NCBI GenBank assembly: GCA_002435595.1
Contig: DJBL01000001.1
Coordinates: forward strand, 1-28,204
Direction: 5' to 3'
Source: Stenotrophomonas maltophilia
GTDB lineage: Bacteria > Pseudomonadota > Gammaproteobacteria > Xanthomonadales > Xanthomonadaceae
Length of the DNA stretch: 28,204 bases
Shown: positions 8,592 through 15,990 of the stretch, piece by piece
How positions within the stretch are numbered: the stretch's first letter is position 1
Layout: every line of letters starts with the position of its first letter
Notes under the pieces: generated by a model
What the model saw: only the letters and a program-made list of their open reading frames with translations
Databases searched by the model: none
Told to the model about the DNA's origin: nothing
Position numbers and translations under genes: made by a program

Positions 8592-8708
8592 GTAGAGCCG
8601 ACCGTTGGTCGGCTGCCCGCACACCTGCAAGCCGTCTTCGTCATTTTCCGGCCAGCCGACCAACGGTCTTCGTCATTTTCAGGCCAGCCGACCAACGGTC
8701 GGCTCTAC
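8592..8708 (+). repeat. Inverted pair of GTAG-headed REP (SMAG-like) elements with a partial middle copy
   Basis: A 23-nt element headed GTAG, with palindrome AGCCGACC-GTT-GGTCGGCT, lies at 8592-8614. Its exact reverse complement lies at 8686-8708, so the two full copies face each other. Between them is a truncated third copy (8654-8668) inside a 32-bp direct repeat (8634-8665 and 8666-8697, one mismatch) that includes the sequence GTCTTCGTCATTTTC. GTAG-headed palindromes of this type are the SMAG REPs described in Stenotrophomonas maltophilia, which are mobilised by REP-associated tyrosine transposases; none is visible here. In RNA the pair can fold into one large hairpin after spoT. Confidence 0.85.
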
Positions 8709-8723
8709 CAAAGATTATTGGCT

Positions 8724-8759
8724 TCGGTTTTGGCGTCGGTTTTGGCATCGGTTCCGGCT
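8724..8759 (+). repeat. 12-bp tandem repeat, three units
   Basis: Units TCGGTTTTGGCG, TCGGTTTTGGCA and TCGGTTCCGGCT follow one another at 8724-8759 in the spacer between the REP pair and ridA. The first two differ by one base and the third is more diverged. No function is evident; it may be a slippage product. Confidence 0.6.
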
Positions 8760-8782
8760 TCGACCGCCGCGTCGGATGTCGC

Positions 8783-8810
8783 TTCGGGAGGGCGGGTCCG
8801 GCGCTACAAT
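8783..8810 (+). promoter_or_regulatory. Probable promoter of ridA-recG
   Basis: A good -10 box TACAAT lies at 8805-8810, 31 bp ahead of the ridA ATG. The best -35 candidate is TTCGGG at 8783-8788 with a 16-bp spacer and is weak. It lies downstream of the REP pair, suggesting that ridA-recG can be transcribed independently of spoT. Confidence 0.45.
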
Positions 8811-8841
8811 GGAGGGCCCACATTTGTTCCCTGGAGCTTCC

Positions 8842-9234
8842 ATGTCCCGCCAGATCATCACCAGCGCCAACGCCCCGGCCGCGATCGGTCCGTACTCGCA
8901 GGCCGTACGCGCCGGCAACACCGTGTACTTCTCCGGCCAGATCCCGCTGGACCCGGCTACCGGTGACATCGTCGGTGCAGGCGATATCGAAGCGCAGGCC
9001 CGTCGCGCCTTCGACAACCTCAAGGCCGTGGCCGAAGAAGCCGGCGGTTCGCTGGACCAGATCGTCCGCCTGGGCCTGTACCTCACCGACCTGGCCGAGT
9101 TCGCCAAGGTCAATGCGGTCATGCAGGATTACTTCAAGGCCCCGTTCCCGGCCCGTTCCACCATCGAAGTGTCCGGCCTGCCCAAGGGCGCCAACTTCGA
9201 GGTCGATGCGGTGATGGTGCTCGACCAGGCCTGA
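8842..9234 (+). CDS. ridA: RidA family 2-iminobutanoate/2-iminopropanoate deaminase
   Basis: The 130-aa protein hydrolyses reactive enamine/imine intermediates released by PLP enzymes such as threonine dehydratase, protecting PLP-dependent enzymes. The family signatures are present: NAPAAIGPYSQAV at the N-terminus, the PARSTIEV segment with the catalytic Arg, and NFEVDAVMVL with the conserved Glu at the C-terminus. The length matches trimeric RidA. The ATG at 8842 begins the conserved N-terminus; the same frame extends upstream through the REP region, which is not coding. The stop is separated from the recG GTG start by a single base, so the pair is surely co-transcribed. Confidence 0.95.
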   Translation: MSRQIITSANAPAAIGPYSQAVRAGNTVYFSGQIPLDPATGDIVGAGDIEAQARRAFDNLKAVAEEAGGSLDQIVRLGLYLTDLAEFAKVNAVMQDYFKAPFPARSTIEVSGLPKGANFEVDAVMVLDQA

Positions 9235-9235
9235 C

Positions 9236-11347
9236 GTGGCACGGTCACGGGCTCCTGCACCGGCCCTGGCCGCGGCCGGGGAAGCATCGTTGTCGATGCT
9301 TTCCGGGATCGGCCCGGCGGTGGCCACCAAGCTGGAGGCCCGTGGCCTGTCCTCGTTGCAGGACCTGTGGCTGCACCTGCCCCTGCGCTATGAAGACCGC
9401 ACCCGGCTGACCACCATCGCCCAGCTGCAGCCCGGCGTGGCCGCGCAGGTGGAAGGGCGGGTCAGCGCGGTCGAACGTGGCTTCCGGGGCCGTCCGGTGC
9501 TCAAGGTCGCCCTCGAGGACGACTCCTACGGCACCCTGGTGCTGCGCTTTTTCCATTTCCGCTCGCAGCAGGTGTCGCAGTTCGCCGTCGGCGCGCGCAT
9601 CCGCTGTTATGGCACCGCCAAGCCCGGCCATACCGGGCTGGAAATCGTCCACCCCAGTTACCGGGTGATGGGCGTCAATGACGATGACGATCTCGGCGAC
9701 AGCCTCGACCCGGTCTACCCGGCCGTCGAAGGCGTCGGCCCGGCCACCCTGCGCAGGTTCATCGGCCTGGCACTGGACCGGCTGCCGGAAGAATCCACGC
9801 TGGAACTGGTGCCGCCGGGCTGGCTGGCCGGCATGGGCCTGCCGTCGCTGCGCAGCGCGCTGCTCACCGTGCACCGCCCGCCGCCGAATGCCGACCTGGC
9901 TGCACTTGCCGCCGGCCGCCACCCTGCGCAACGCCGCCTGGCCATCGAAGAACTGCTGGCTCACCACCTCAGCCTGCGCCGCCAGCGCATGGCCCTGCAG
10001 GCCCACCATGCGCCCTCGTTGCGCGGGGCCGGCGTGTTGGTGGAGCAGCTGCGGGCGAGCCTGCCGTTCCAGCTCACCGGCGCGCAGCAGCGCGTGTTCC
10101 AGCAGATCCGCAAAGACCTGGCCAGGGCTCATCCGATGCTGCGCCTGGTGCAGGGCGATGTCGGCTCGGGCAAGACCGTGGTCGCCGCGCTGGCAGCGAT
10201 GCTGGCGGTCGAGCGCGGCAAGCAGGTTGCGCTGGCCGCGCCGACCGAACTGCTGGCCGAGCAGCACATGAACAACCTGCGCGCGTGGCTGGAACCGCTC
10301 GGCGTGCGCACCGCCTGGCTGGCCGGCAAGGTCACCGGCAAGGCACGCAGCAGGGTACTGGCCGATGTGGCCTCCGGTGACGCACAGGTGGTGGTCGGCA
10401 CCCACGCGCTGATGCAGGACAGCGTGGTGTTCAAGGACCTAGCCCTGGCCATCGTCGACGAACAGCACCGTTTCGGCGTGCACCAGCGGCTGGCCCTGCG
10501 CGACAAGGGCGCCGACGGGCGCAGCGTGCCCCACCAGCTGGTGATGACCGCCACCCCGATCCCGCGCACCCTGGCGATGTCCGAGTATGCCGACCTGGAC
10601 GTCTCGGCCATCGACGAGCTGCCGCCCGGACGCACCCCGGTGCAGACGGTGGCGCTCAACAACGACCGCCGCCCGGAACTGATCCAGCGCATCGCCCTGG
10701 CCTGTGCCGAAGGACAGCAGGTGTACTGGGTGTGCACGCTGATCGAGGAAAGCGAAGAGCTCGACGCCACCCCGGCCCAGGCCACCTTCGAATCGCTGCA
10801 GGCGCTGCTGCCCGGCGTGCGCGTGGGCCTGGTCCACGGGCGACTGAAGGCCAGCGAGAAGCTCGCCACGATGGTTGCCTTCAAGGCCGGGCAGATCGAC
10901 CTGCTGGTGGCCACCACCGTGATCGAGGTGGGCGTGGACGTGCCCAACGCGTCGCTGATGATCATCGAGAACGCCGAACGGCTCGGCCTGGCCCAGCTGC
11001 ACCAGCTGCGCGGACGGGTAGGGCGGGGCTCGGCGGTGTCACGCTGCGTGCTGCTCTACCAGGCGCCGCTGTCGGCGATGGCGCGCGAGCGGCTGGAAAC
11101 CATGCGCCAGACCAACGACGGTTTCCTGATTGCCGAGAAGGACCTGGAACTGCGCGGCCCTGGCGAACTGCTGGGCACGCGGCAGACCGGCCTGGCCGGG
11201 TTCCGCATGGCCGACCTGGCGCGCGACGCGGACCTGCTGCCGGGGGTGCACGCGCTGGCCGAGCGGCTGCTGGCGCAAGCCCCGGAGGTCGCTGACAAGG
11301 TGGTGCGGCGCTGGATCGGCACGGCGGTCAGGTACGCGGCCGCATAG
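9236..11347 (+). CDS. recG: ATP-dependent DNA helicase RecG
   Basis: The 703-aa helicase reverses stalled replication forks and migrates Holliday junctions. The N-terminal wedge domain starts near LSGIGPAVATKLEARG and LPLRYEDRT. The helicase core has Walker A GDVGSGKT at residues 307-314, DEQH at 408-411 followed by RFGVHQRLAL, TATPIPRT, and motif VI QLRGRVGRG. The C-terminal part with LELRGPGELLGTRQTG is the RecG-specific TRG region. The length is close to the E. coli protein. Translation starts at a GTG one base after the ridA stop; the next methionine (codon 21) would remove only a non-conserved Ala/Pro-rich tail, so the exact start is less certain than the identity. Confidence 0.97.
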   Translation: MARSRAPAPALAAAGEASLSMLSGIGPAVATKLEARGLSSLQDLWLHLPLRYEDRTRLTTIAQLQPGVAAQVEGRVSAVERGFRGRPVLKVALEDDSYGTLVLRFFHFRSQQVSQFAVGARIRCYGTAKPGHTGLEIVHPSYRVMGVNDDDDLGDSLDPVYPAVEGVGPATLRRFIGLALDRLPEESTLELVPPGWLAGMGLPSLRSALLTVHRPPPNADLAALAAGRHPAQRRLAIEELLAHHLSLRRQRMALQAHHAPSLRGAGVLVEQLRASLPFQLTGAQQRVFQQIRKDLARAHPMLRLVQGDVGSGKTVVAALAAMLAVERGKQVALAAPTELLAEQHMNNLRAWLEPLGVRTAWLAGKVTGKARSRVLADVASGDAQVVVGTHALMQDSVVFKDLALAIVDEQHRFGVHQRLALRDKGADGRSVPHQLVMTATPIPRTLAMSEYADLDVSAIDELPPGRTPVQTVALNNDRRPELIQRIALACAEGQQVYWVCTLIEESEELDATPAQATFESLQALLPGVRVGLVHGRLKASEKLATMVAFKAGQIDLLVATTVIEVGVDVPNASLMIIENAERLGLAQLHQLRGRVGRGSAVSRCVLLYQAPLSAMARERLETMRQTNDGFLIAEKDLELRGPGELLGTRQTGLAGFRMADLARDADLLPGVHALAERLLAQAPEVADKVVRRWIGTAVRYAAA

Positions 11348-11405
11348 CCGGCGCCCGAGCTGCGCGCGGCGGCCGCGTGGCGACCCGCCGGCCCCGCCTT
11401 GTATT

Positions 11406-11415
11406 TGTCATGACA
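11406..11415. promoter_or_regulatory. Perfect 10-bp palindrome upstream of the nucleoside hydrolase
   Basis: TGTCATGACA lies 39 bp ahead of the nucleoside hydrolase ATG. It could be half of an operator or simply chance; no convincing promoter hexamers frame it. Confidence 0.25.
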
Positions 11416-11454
11416 GGGTGCGAAAGTCCCTTGCCGATTATCAAGACGGCAACG

Positions 11455-12390
11455 ATGAGCAAGAAGATTCCGCTGTTGATCGACACCGACCCGGGTGTCG
11501 ATGATGCCCTGGCCCTGTTGATGGCCTTCGCCGATGAGCGCCACGACATCGTCGGCCTGACCATCGCCGCTGGCAACGTGGGCCTGGACCACACCGTGCG
11601 CAATGCGCTCAAGCTGTGCGAAGTGGCCGGTCGCGAAGACGTGCCGGTGTATGCCGGCACCGCCGATCCGCTGCTGCACCCCTCCGTCGATGCTGCCCAC
11701 GTGCACGGCGCCGATGGCTTTGGCGATGTGAACCTGCCGGCGGCCAAGCGCCAGGCCGAAGCCGAACACGCCGCGTTGGCGATCCTGCGCCTGTCGCACC
11801 AGTACGCCGGCGAGCTGTTCCTCGTGGCGCTCGGCCCGCTGACCAACCTGGCCCTGGCCCTCAAGCTCGATCCGACCCTGCCGCAGCGCGTGAAGCGCTT
11901 CCTGGTGATGGGTGGGGCGGTGACCTGCCACGGCAACATCACCCCGGCGGCGGAGTTCAACATCGCCTTCGATCCGGAAGCGGCGCACGTGGTGTTCACC
12001 GGCTTCCCGCACATCGAAGTGGCCGACTGGGAAGCCACCGTCGCCCACGGCCTGCTGCATGCCGACGTGGAGCAGTGGCTGGCCGCCGACACCGACAAGG
12101 CCCGCTTCTACGAGCTGATCTCGCGCCAGACCCGCCTGTGGTCGGAGGACAGCCGCGGCGAGCGCTGGTTCGCCGCCGACGCCCTGGCCATGGCCTGGGC
12201 GCTGCAGCCGGAAGGCGCGCTGCGGGTCGAGTCGCGCCCGCTGAACGTGGAACTGGCCGGCGTGCACAGCCGAGGTGCTACCATTGTCGACTGGAACCGC
12301 CAGACCGGGCAGCCGGACAACACCCAGCTGCTGATGGCCTACGACCAGGGGCGCTTTGAAGCCCAGGTCCGGGCGGCACTCGGCGTCTGA
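11455..12390 (+). CDS. Inosine/uridine-preferring nucleoside hydrolase family protein
   Basis: The 311-aa protein carries the N-terminal calcium- and ribose-binding signature LLIDTDPGVDDALAL, the LVALGPLTNLALAL segment, and the AEFNIAFDPEAA motif with the substrate-binding Asn. It should cleave the N-glycosidic bond of ribonucleosides for base salvage. The position that normally carries a catalytic His-Asp pair near the C-terminus reads WFAADALAMAWAL, so the His is replaced by Ala while the metal-binding Asp is kept. I recall animal-type members of the superfamily with a similar non-His residue, so it need not be inactive, but base specificity cannot be assigned. The ATG at 11455 begins the conserved N-terminus. 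It stands alone between recG and rpmE2. Confidence 0.9.
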   Translation: MSKKIPLLIDTDPGVDDALALLMAFADERHDIVGLTIAAGNVGLDHTVRNALKLCEVAGREDVPVYAGTADPLLHPSVDAAHVHGADGFGDVNLPAAKRQAEAEHAALAILRLSHQYAGELFLVALGPLTNLALALKLDPTLPQRVKRFLVMGGAVTCHGNITPAAEFNIAFDPEAAHVVFTGFPHIEVADWEATVAHGLLHADVEQWLAADTDKARFYELISRQTRLWSEDSRGERWFAADALAMAWALQPEGALRVESRPLNVELAGVHSRGATIVDWNRQTGQPDNTQLLMAYDQGRFEAQVRAALGV

Positions 12391-12434
12391 CGACGCCGCT
12401 GCGGCGGACCTTTCGCACGGCTGATGGTCCCGGC

Positions 12435-12463
12435 TTGCCCTTGGCGGCATCCGGGGCTATAAT
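12435..12463 (+). promoter_or_regulatory. Strong sigma70 promoter for rpmE2
   Basis: TTGCCC at 12435-12440 and a consensus TATAAT at 12458-12463 are separated by exactly 17 bp. Predicted initiation is about 33 bp ahead of the rpmE2 ATG. It is the closest match to consensus in the window, as expected for a ribosomal protein gene. Confidence 0.78.
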
Positions 12464-12502
12464 GCCGCTCTTGACCACCAGCCCTTATTACGGTGCGCGC
12501 CC

Positions 12503-12763
12503 ATGAAGGCCGATATTCATCCGAACTACCGCGACGTGGTTTTCCACGACGTTACCTCTGATTTCAAGATCCTGACCCGTTCCACCATGGCCACCAAGGA
12601 AACGGTGAAGTGGGAAGACGGCAACGAGTACCCGCTCGTCAAGGTTGAAATTTCCTCGGCTTCGCACCCGTTCTACACGGGCAAGCACAAGGTCATCGAC
12701 ACCAGCGGCCGTATCGACAAGTTCCAGAAGCGTTTCGGCAAGCCGGCGCCGACCGCGGCCTGA
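12503..12763 (+). CDS. rpmE2: Ribosomal protein bL31, type B
   Basis: The 86-aa protein starts MKADIHPNYRDVVFHD and includes KVEISSASHPFYTGK and RIDKFQKRFG, the conserved bL31 regions. The four zinc-binding cysteines of the type A (C+) protein are absent, so it is the zinc-independent paralogue (RpmE2/YkgM type). In many bacteria this form replaces zinc-loaded L31 under zinc starvation. Here the upstream region shows a strong constitutive-looking promoter, and I do not recognise a Zur box, so it may be the main L31; a type A gene cannot be excluded outside the window. It is monocistronic, framed by a consensus promoter and an excellent terminator. Confidence 0.96.
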   Translation: MKADIHPNYRDVVFHDVTSDFKILTRSTMATKETVKWEDGNEYPLVKVEISSASHPFYTGKHKVIDTSGRIDKFQKRFGKPAPTAA

Positions 12764-12785
12764 TTTGTCGCAGCAGCTGCATCGA

Positions 12786-12817
12786 AACAACGGTCGCCTC
12801 GGCGGCCGTTGTTTTTT
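12786..12817 (+). terminator. Intrinsic terminator of rpmE2
   Basis: AACAACGGTCGCC at 12786-12798 pairs with GGCGGCCGTTGTT at 12801-12813 (13 positions, one T-G wobble), followed by a run of six T at 12812-12817. It is a textbook Rho-independent terminator 22 bp after the stop codon. Confidence 0.88.
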
Positions 12818-13021
12818 GCTGTCTGCGGTTGGGCGGGGAGCCGCTCGCGGCGCGTTCGTATCTGAACGCCAGCTGGCGGGGTGAGCGGATCGGCGCAACG
12901 GTGTGTCCGGACAATTTCGTCCTGATCCGGCGCAGCCCTTGCCACGCCTGCCGTGGCACACCATACGCAGGGCGGCGCCCGCGTCTACGACTTCCGTCCT
13001 AGGGCGGCAGAAATGTTGCTG

Positions 13022-13057
13022 TGCGATAATGGCGGGATCCACGATAACGATCGTGGA
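13022..13057 (+). promoter_or_regulatory. gltA promoter (extended -10) with adjoining palindrome
   Basis: TG-C-GATAAT at 13022-13030 is an extended -10 element with no good -35 box. Eight bases further, TCCACGAT (13038-13045) and ATCGTGGA (13050-13057) form a perfect 8-bp inverted repeat around AACG, overlapping the expected transcription start. It may be an operator or a 5' hairpin of the roughly 80-nt leader. The rest of the 12818-13021 spacer shows no gene. Confidence 0.5.
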
Positions 13058-13118
13058 CTTCCTTCACGTGCCTGCCCCATGCGCTTGGGCGGGCGCCTTC
13101 CCTCGAGGAGCGCACACA

Positions 13119-14396
13119 GTGTCCGATCTTGATCAGGTCACGCTCAACGCCGGCGACACGTCGGTTGTTCTGCCCGTCATCAAACCCACGCTTGGCAACG
13201 ATTGCGTCGATATCTCGAAGCTGACCAAGGAAACCGGTCTCTTCACCTACGACTCCGGCTTCACTGCCACCGCCAGCTGCAAGTCCGCCATCACCTACAT
13301 CGATGGCGACAAGGGCGTGCTGCTGTACCGCGGCTATCCGATCGAGCAGCTCTCGGAGAAGTCCAGCTACGTCGAAGTGGCCTACCTGCTGATCAACGGC
13401 GAGCGTCCGAGCGCCGAGCAGCTGAAGGCCTTCACCGATGAGCTGGCCGCCGAAGCCAATGTCGATGCGTCGATCAACACCCTGATCGCCAGCTTCGCCA
13501 AGGATGCCCATCCGATGGCCATCCTGACCGCTGCCATCGCGCAGCTGTCGGGCATCTACCACGCCTCGCTGGACCTGTCCGACGCCGAACAGCGCCGCCA
13601 GGCCGCCGTGCGCCTGATCGCCAAGGTGCCGACCCTGTCGGCCCTGATCTACCGCCACGGCAAGGGCCTGCCGGCCAACACGCCGGACACCTCGCTGGAC
13701 TACGTCAGCCGCTTCCTGAAGCAGACCTTCGAATCGGCCGATGGCCAGTACGAACTGAACCAGGACGTGGTCAAGGCGCTGGACCTGCTGTTCATCCTGC
13801 ATGCCGATCACGAGCAGAACGCCTCGACCTCGACCGTGCGTCTGGTCGGTTCGACCGGTGCCAACCCGTACGCGTCGGTCGCCGCTGGCGTCACCGCGCT
13901 GTGGGGTCCGGCCCACGGCGGTGCCAACGAAGCCGTGCTGAAGATGCTGGAAGAGATCGGTTCGGCCGACAACGTCGAGTCCGCCGTGCTCAAGGCCAAG
14001 GACAAGACCTCCGGCTTCCGCCTGATGGGCTTCGGCCACCGCGTGTACAAGAACTTCGATCCGCGCGCCAAGGTGATCGGTGAGATGACCGGCAAGGTGC
14101 TCAAGCAGCTGGGCGTGCAGGATCCGCTGCTGGACGTGGCCGTCAAGCTGGAACAGGCCGCACTGCAGGACGACTACTTCGTCGCCCGCAAGCTCTACCC
14201 GAACGTCGATTTCTACAGCGGCATCATCTACAAGGCGCTGCAGATCCCGACCGAAATGTTCACCGTCATGTTCGCCCTGGGCCGTACCTCCGGCTGGGTC
14301 GCGCATTGGCTGGAACAGCAGGTCGATCCGGAAATGAAGATCGGCCGTCCGCGCCAGGTCTATACCGGCAGCGACGTGCGCGACTACCAGGGCTGA
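13119..14396 (+). CDS. gltA: Citrate synthase, type II
   Basis: The 425-aa enzyme condenses oxaloacetate and acetyl-CoA to start the TCA cycle. The catalytic triad is intact: His266 in WGPAHGGANEA, His307 in GFGHRVYKNFDPRA and Asp364 in PNVDFYSGI, each two positions from the E. coli numbering (264, 305, 362). The long N-terminal domain (about residues 1-60) marks the hexameric, NADH-sensitive type II group. Translation starts at GTG 13119, preceded by GAGGAG at 13105-13110 with an 8-nt gap; the frame is open further upstream but crosses the promoter region. An extended -10 promoter with a palindrome precedes the gene and a strong terminator follows. Confidence 0.97.
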   Translation: MSDLDQVTLNAGDTSVVLPVIKPTLGNDCVDISKLTKETGLFTYDSGFTATASCKSAITYIDGDKGVLLYRGYPIEQLSEKSSYVEVAYLLINGERPSAEQLKAFTDELAAEANVDASINTLIASFAKDAHPMAILTAAIAQLSGIYHASLDLSDAEQRRQAAVRLIAKVPTLSALIYRHGKGLPANTPDTSLDYVSRFLKQTFESADGQYELNQDVVKALDLLFILHADHEQNASTSTVRLVGSTGANPYASVAAGVTALWGPAHGGANEAVLKMLEEIGSADNVESAVLKAKDKTSGFRLMGFGHRVYKNFDPRAKVIGEMTGKVLKQLGVQDPLLDVAVKLEQAALQDDYFVARKLYPNVDFYSGIIYKALQIPTEMFTVMFALGRTSGWVAHWLEQQVDPEMKIGRPRQVYTGSDVRDYQG

Positions 14397-14420
14397 TCGC
14401 CGGGTAACGCGTGTTGAAGG

Positions 14421-14449
14421 ACGCCCCGCATTGCGGGGCGTTTTTTTTT
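14421..14449 (+). terminator. Intrinsic terminator of gltA
   Basis: ACGCCCCGC (14421-14429) pairs with GCGGGGCGT (14433-14441) over a 3-nt loop, followed by a run of nine T (14441-14449). It is a strong Rho-independent terminator 24 bp after the stop. Confidence 0.92.
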
Positions 14450-14636
14450 GCGCACGCCAACCTGCCCACCGCGCCTCCGGGGCCAGCCCCCGGGAGGCCG
14501 TTGCCGTCACAACGCTGAATGTCGACCCGCGCGCGGACGGGTCGGCCGAGGCTTTCGTATTAATTGCATGGGTCTATCGGCCTCTGCGGAACAGGCTTGT
14601 CACGACTATCAAGCCATCCTCCAGAGGAGACCGATC

Positions 14637-14999
14637 ATGAAGCGCTACCTGTTGATTCCCTTGCTTGCCGTTGCATCCACGTTGCACGCCAGCGACGCGT
14701 TGGCCGGCTACACCGGCCCGGGGGCCACTGCGGTCGCCACCACCGTGGCCCAGGCGCGCCAGCAGCGCGATGACCATACGGTGCTGCTGGTCGGCCATCT
14801 GGTCGCCAAGGTGGCCGACGAGCGCTACCGCTTCAAGGACGCCACCGGCGAAATCGAGGTGGAGATCGATGACGAGGACATGCCGCGCGCTCCCATTGGC
14901 GCGACCACCCTGGTCGAACTGCTGGGCAAGGTGGACACGCATCGCTTCAAGGCCACCGATATCGAGGTGAAGCGCGTGCAGGTGCTGCCGGCGCGCTGA
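14637..14999 (+). CDS. YgiW/YdeI family periplasmic OB-fold stress protein
   Basis: The 120-aa protein has a Sec signal peptide (KRYLLIPLLAVASTLHASDALA, cleavage about residue 22-23) and then the pattern of the bacterial OB-fold (BOF) family: VATTVAQARQQRDD, VLLVGHLVAKVADERYRFKD, ATGEIEVEIDDEDM and a C-terminal beta-hairpin region. Relatives in enterobacteria (YgiW/VisP, YdeI) are periplasmic stress-tolerance proteins that bind sugars or stabilise envelope processes; the ligand here is unknown. The ATG at 14637 has a purine-rich Shine-Dalgarno (AGAGGAGA) upstream, and in-frame sequence before it is not protein-like. It is monocistronic, with an imperfect GC-rich hairpin around 14475-14498 and no clear promoter in its 190-bp leader. 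Confidence 0.88.
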   Translation: MKRYLLIPLLAVASTLHASDALAGYTGPGATAVATTVAQARQQRDDHTVLLVGHLVAKVADERYRFKDATGEIEVEIDDEDMPRAPIGATTLVELLGKVDTHRFKATDIEVKRVQVLPAR

Positions 15000-15042
15000 C
15001 CGCCCGCGGGCCCGCTTGCGCAGATCGCCATGTCCGCCCGTC

Positions 15043-15074
15043 CGGCCGGCGCGTGAATGTGAGAACGCCGGCCG
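15043..15074 (+). terminator. 9-bp stem-loop after the OB-fold gene
   Basis: CGGCCGGCG (15043-15051) and CGCCGGCCG (15066-15074) are perfectly complementary across a 14-nt loop, 44 bp beyond the stop codon. No T-run follows, so it may be a weak or Rho-assisted terminator. Confidence 0.4.
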
Positions 15075-15310
15075 AAGGGAACTGTGCGTGCGCACCCAGA
15101 ATCAAATGTTGAATAGGCAACCACGTGATTTGGGCATTGACGCGCCCAATGGGCGGGCGGACGCTCTCGTCGCATCCTGCGGCTGCTGCGCAGCCAGGGA
15201 TGACCAGGACCGGGCGGGCATACGCAGGTTGCCGACCCGACGCCGATGCATGAGGCATCCGCAACGCAGGGGGTTGTGATGGGGATGAAGTCGCACCAGC
15301 GGTAACCGGA

Positions 15311-15348
15311 CCGACCGGCGCCAGCGTCTCGCAGGCGCGCCGGGTCGG
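15311..15348 (+). other. Stem-loop with 11 base pairs upstream of the precursor genes
   Basis: CCGACC+GGCGC (15311-15321) pairs with GCGCC-g-GGTCGG (15337-15348), with one bulged G. It lies about 270 bp ahead of the first precursor gene. It could be an untranslated-leader structure or a decayed repeat. Confidence 0.4.
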
Positions 15349-15386
15349 GCAGTCGAACAGGTGGATGCAGGCGAACGATCGCGCGT

Positions 15387-15433
15387 CGTTGCGCACCGTC
15401 GTGGGCGATGGCACATCGCACGGTGAGGCAACG
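15387..15433 (+). other. Extended three-segment hairpin upstream of the precursor genes
   Basis: Three consecutive helices stack: CGTTGC/GCAACG (15387-15392 with 15428-15433), ACCGT/ACGGT (15395-15399 with 15420-15424) and GCGATG/CATCGC (15405-15410 with 15414-15419) closing a GCA loop. Small internal loops separate them, giving 17 pairs in 47 nt. The layout suggests a folded RNA leader or a protein-binding dyad; it is not followed by a T-run. Confidence 0.45.
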
Positions 15434-15615
15434 CTGTCGCCGCCGTGTCCGCCCCCGCAGTGCAACGCACAGGTTGACGATGACGTGGCCGCCATGGGCG
15501 GACGCAGGACGCCGTGCGCCCTGCGCTCCTTCCCCGGGGCGCATCGTCGGAAGCAATGCCCGCTGGGCCACAGGCAGACGCTGCTGTTCCTTCCAACGGA
15601 AATGGAGACGCACAC

Positions 15616-15897
15616 ATGGCTGTCCAGACCGAGTTCGTACAGAAACTGCTTTCCGATGCTTCCTTCGCCGAGCAACTGCGCAGCCAGGCAGTGGCTGCGG
15701 TGCTGGGCGGGCAGGAAAGTGCCGCCTGGAAAACCTATTTCGGCGGTCAGCACTTCGCCGCGATGGCAACCGATCCGCACAAGCTGCAGGCATTGGGCGC
15801 AACGGCAGGGGCGGCGGCATGCACCTGCAACAGCACCACCGTCACCACCACCACCAGCCCGATCTGCACCGGCACCACCACCACCGGGTCGGGCTGA
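15616..15897 (+). CDS. Putative RiPP precursor peptide 1 (Cys/Thr-rich core)
   Basis: The 93-aa peptide has a helical, charged leader (about residues 1-68) with EFVQKLLSDASFAEQLRSQA and WKTYF, ending in a small-residue stretch (GATAGAAA). It then switches abruptly to a 25-residue tail that begins CTCNSTTVTTTTSP and ends CTGTTTTGSG. The tail contains three Cys and is mostly Thr/Ser. The leader-plus-core design, a paralogue directly downstream and a LanKC-like kinase/lyase gene make a post-translationally modified peptide the best reading. The start at 15616 has GGAG at 15604-15607; a longer frame upstream is not conserved with the paralogue. It is not a known lantibiotic family that I can name. 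No Gly-Gly cleavage site stands out. Confidence 0.75.
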   Translation: MAVQTEFVQKLLSDASFAEQLRSQAVAAVLGGQESAAWKTYFGGQHFAAMATDPHKLQALGATAGAAACTCNSTTVTTTTSPICTGTTTTGSG

Positions 15898-15990
15898 GCG
15901 ACCTGGCATGCGCTGAAGCCGGCCAACATCCTGCGATGGGCAGCCCGCCGTGCGGACGCCATCGCCCACGTGTTCCAGGAGGAAGTGAAG

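Larger units (their letters stand above)
15075..15615 (+). other. 541-bp noncoding leader region of the RiPP operon
   Basis: No frame in this stretch looks like a protein; the open frames on both strands are Arg/Pro-rich products of GC bias. The region contains several dyads, the two largest listed separately (15311-15348 and 15387-15433), plus smaller ones at 15181-15195 and 15244-15258. No clear sigma70 promoter was found, so the promoter of the precursor genes is unknown. GGAG at 15604-15607 serves as the ribosome binding site of the first precursor. Confidence 0.5.

Noticed and set aside
6396..8663. 755-aa minus-strand open frame over spoT
   Set aside because: It is antisense to an unmistakable SpoT and has composition typical of shadow frames (His/Gln/Val/Leu-rich).
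15560..15585. Sigma54-type promoter ahead of precursor 1
   Set aside because: A GG and GC pair can be found near TGGGCCAC, but the spacing and the TTGCW element do not fit the -24/-12 consensus.
15102..15617. Open frame of 171 codons on the minus strand in the RiPP leader region
   Set aside because: The product is dominated by Arg, Pro, Ala and Ser with no family resemblance, and the region is better explained as noncoding with dyads.
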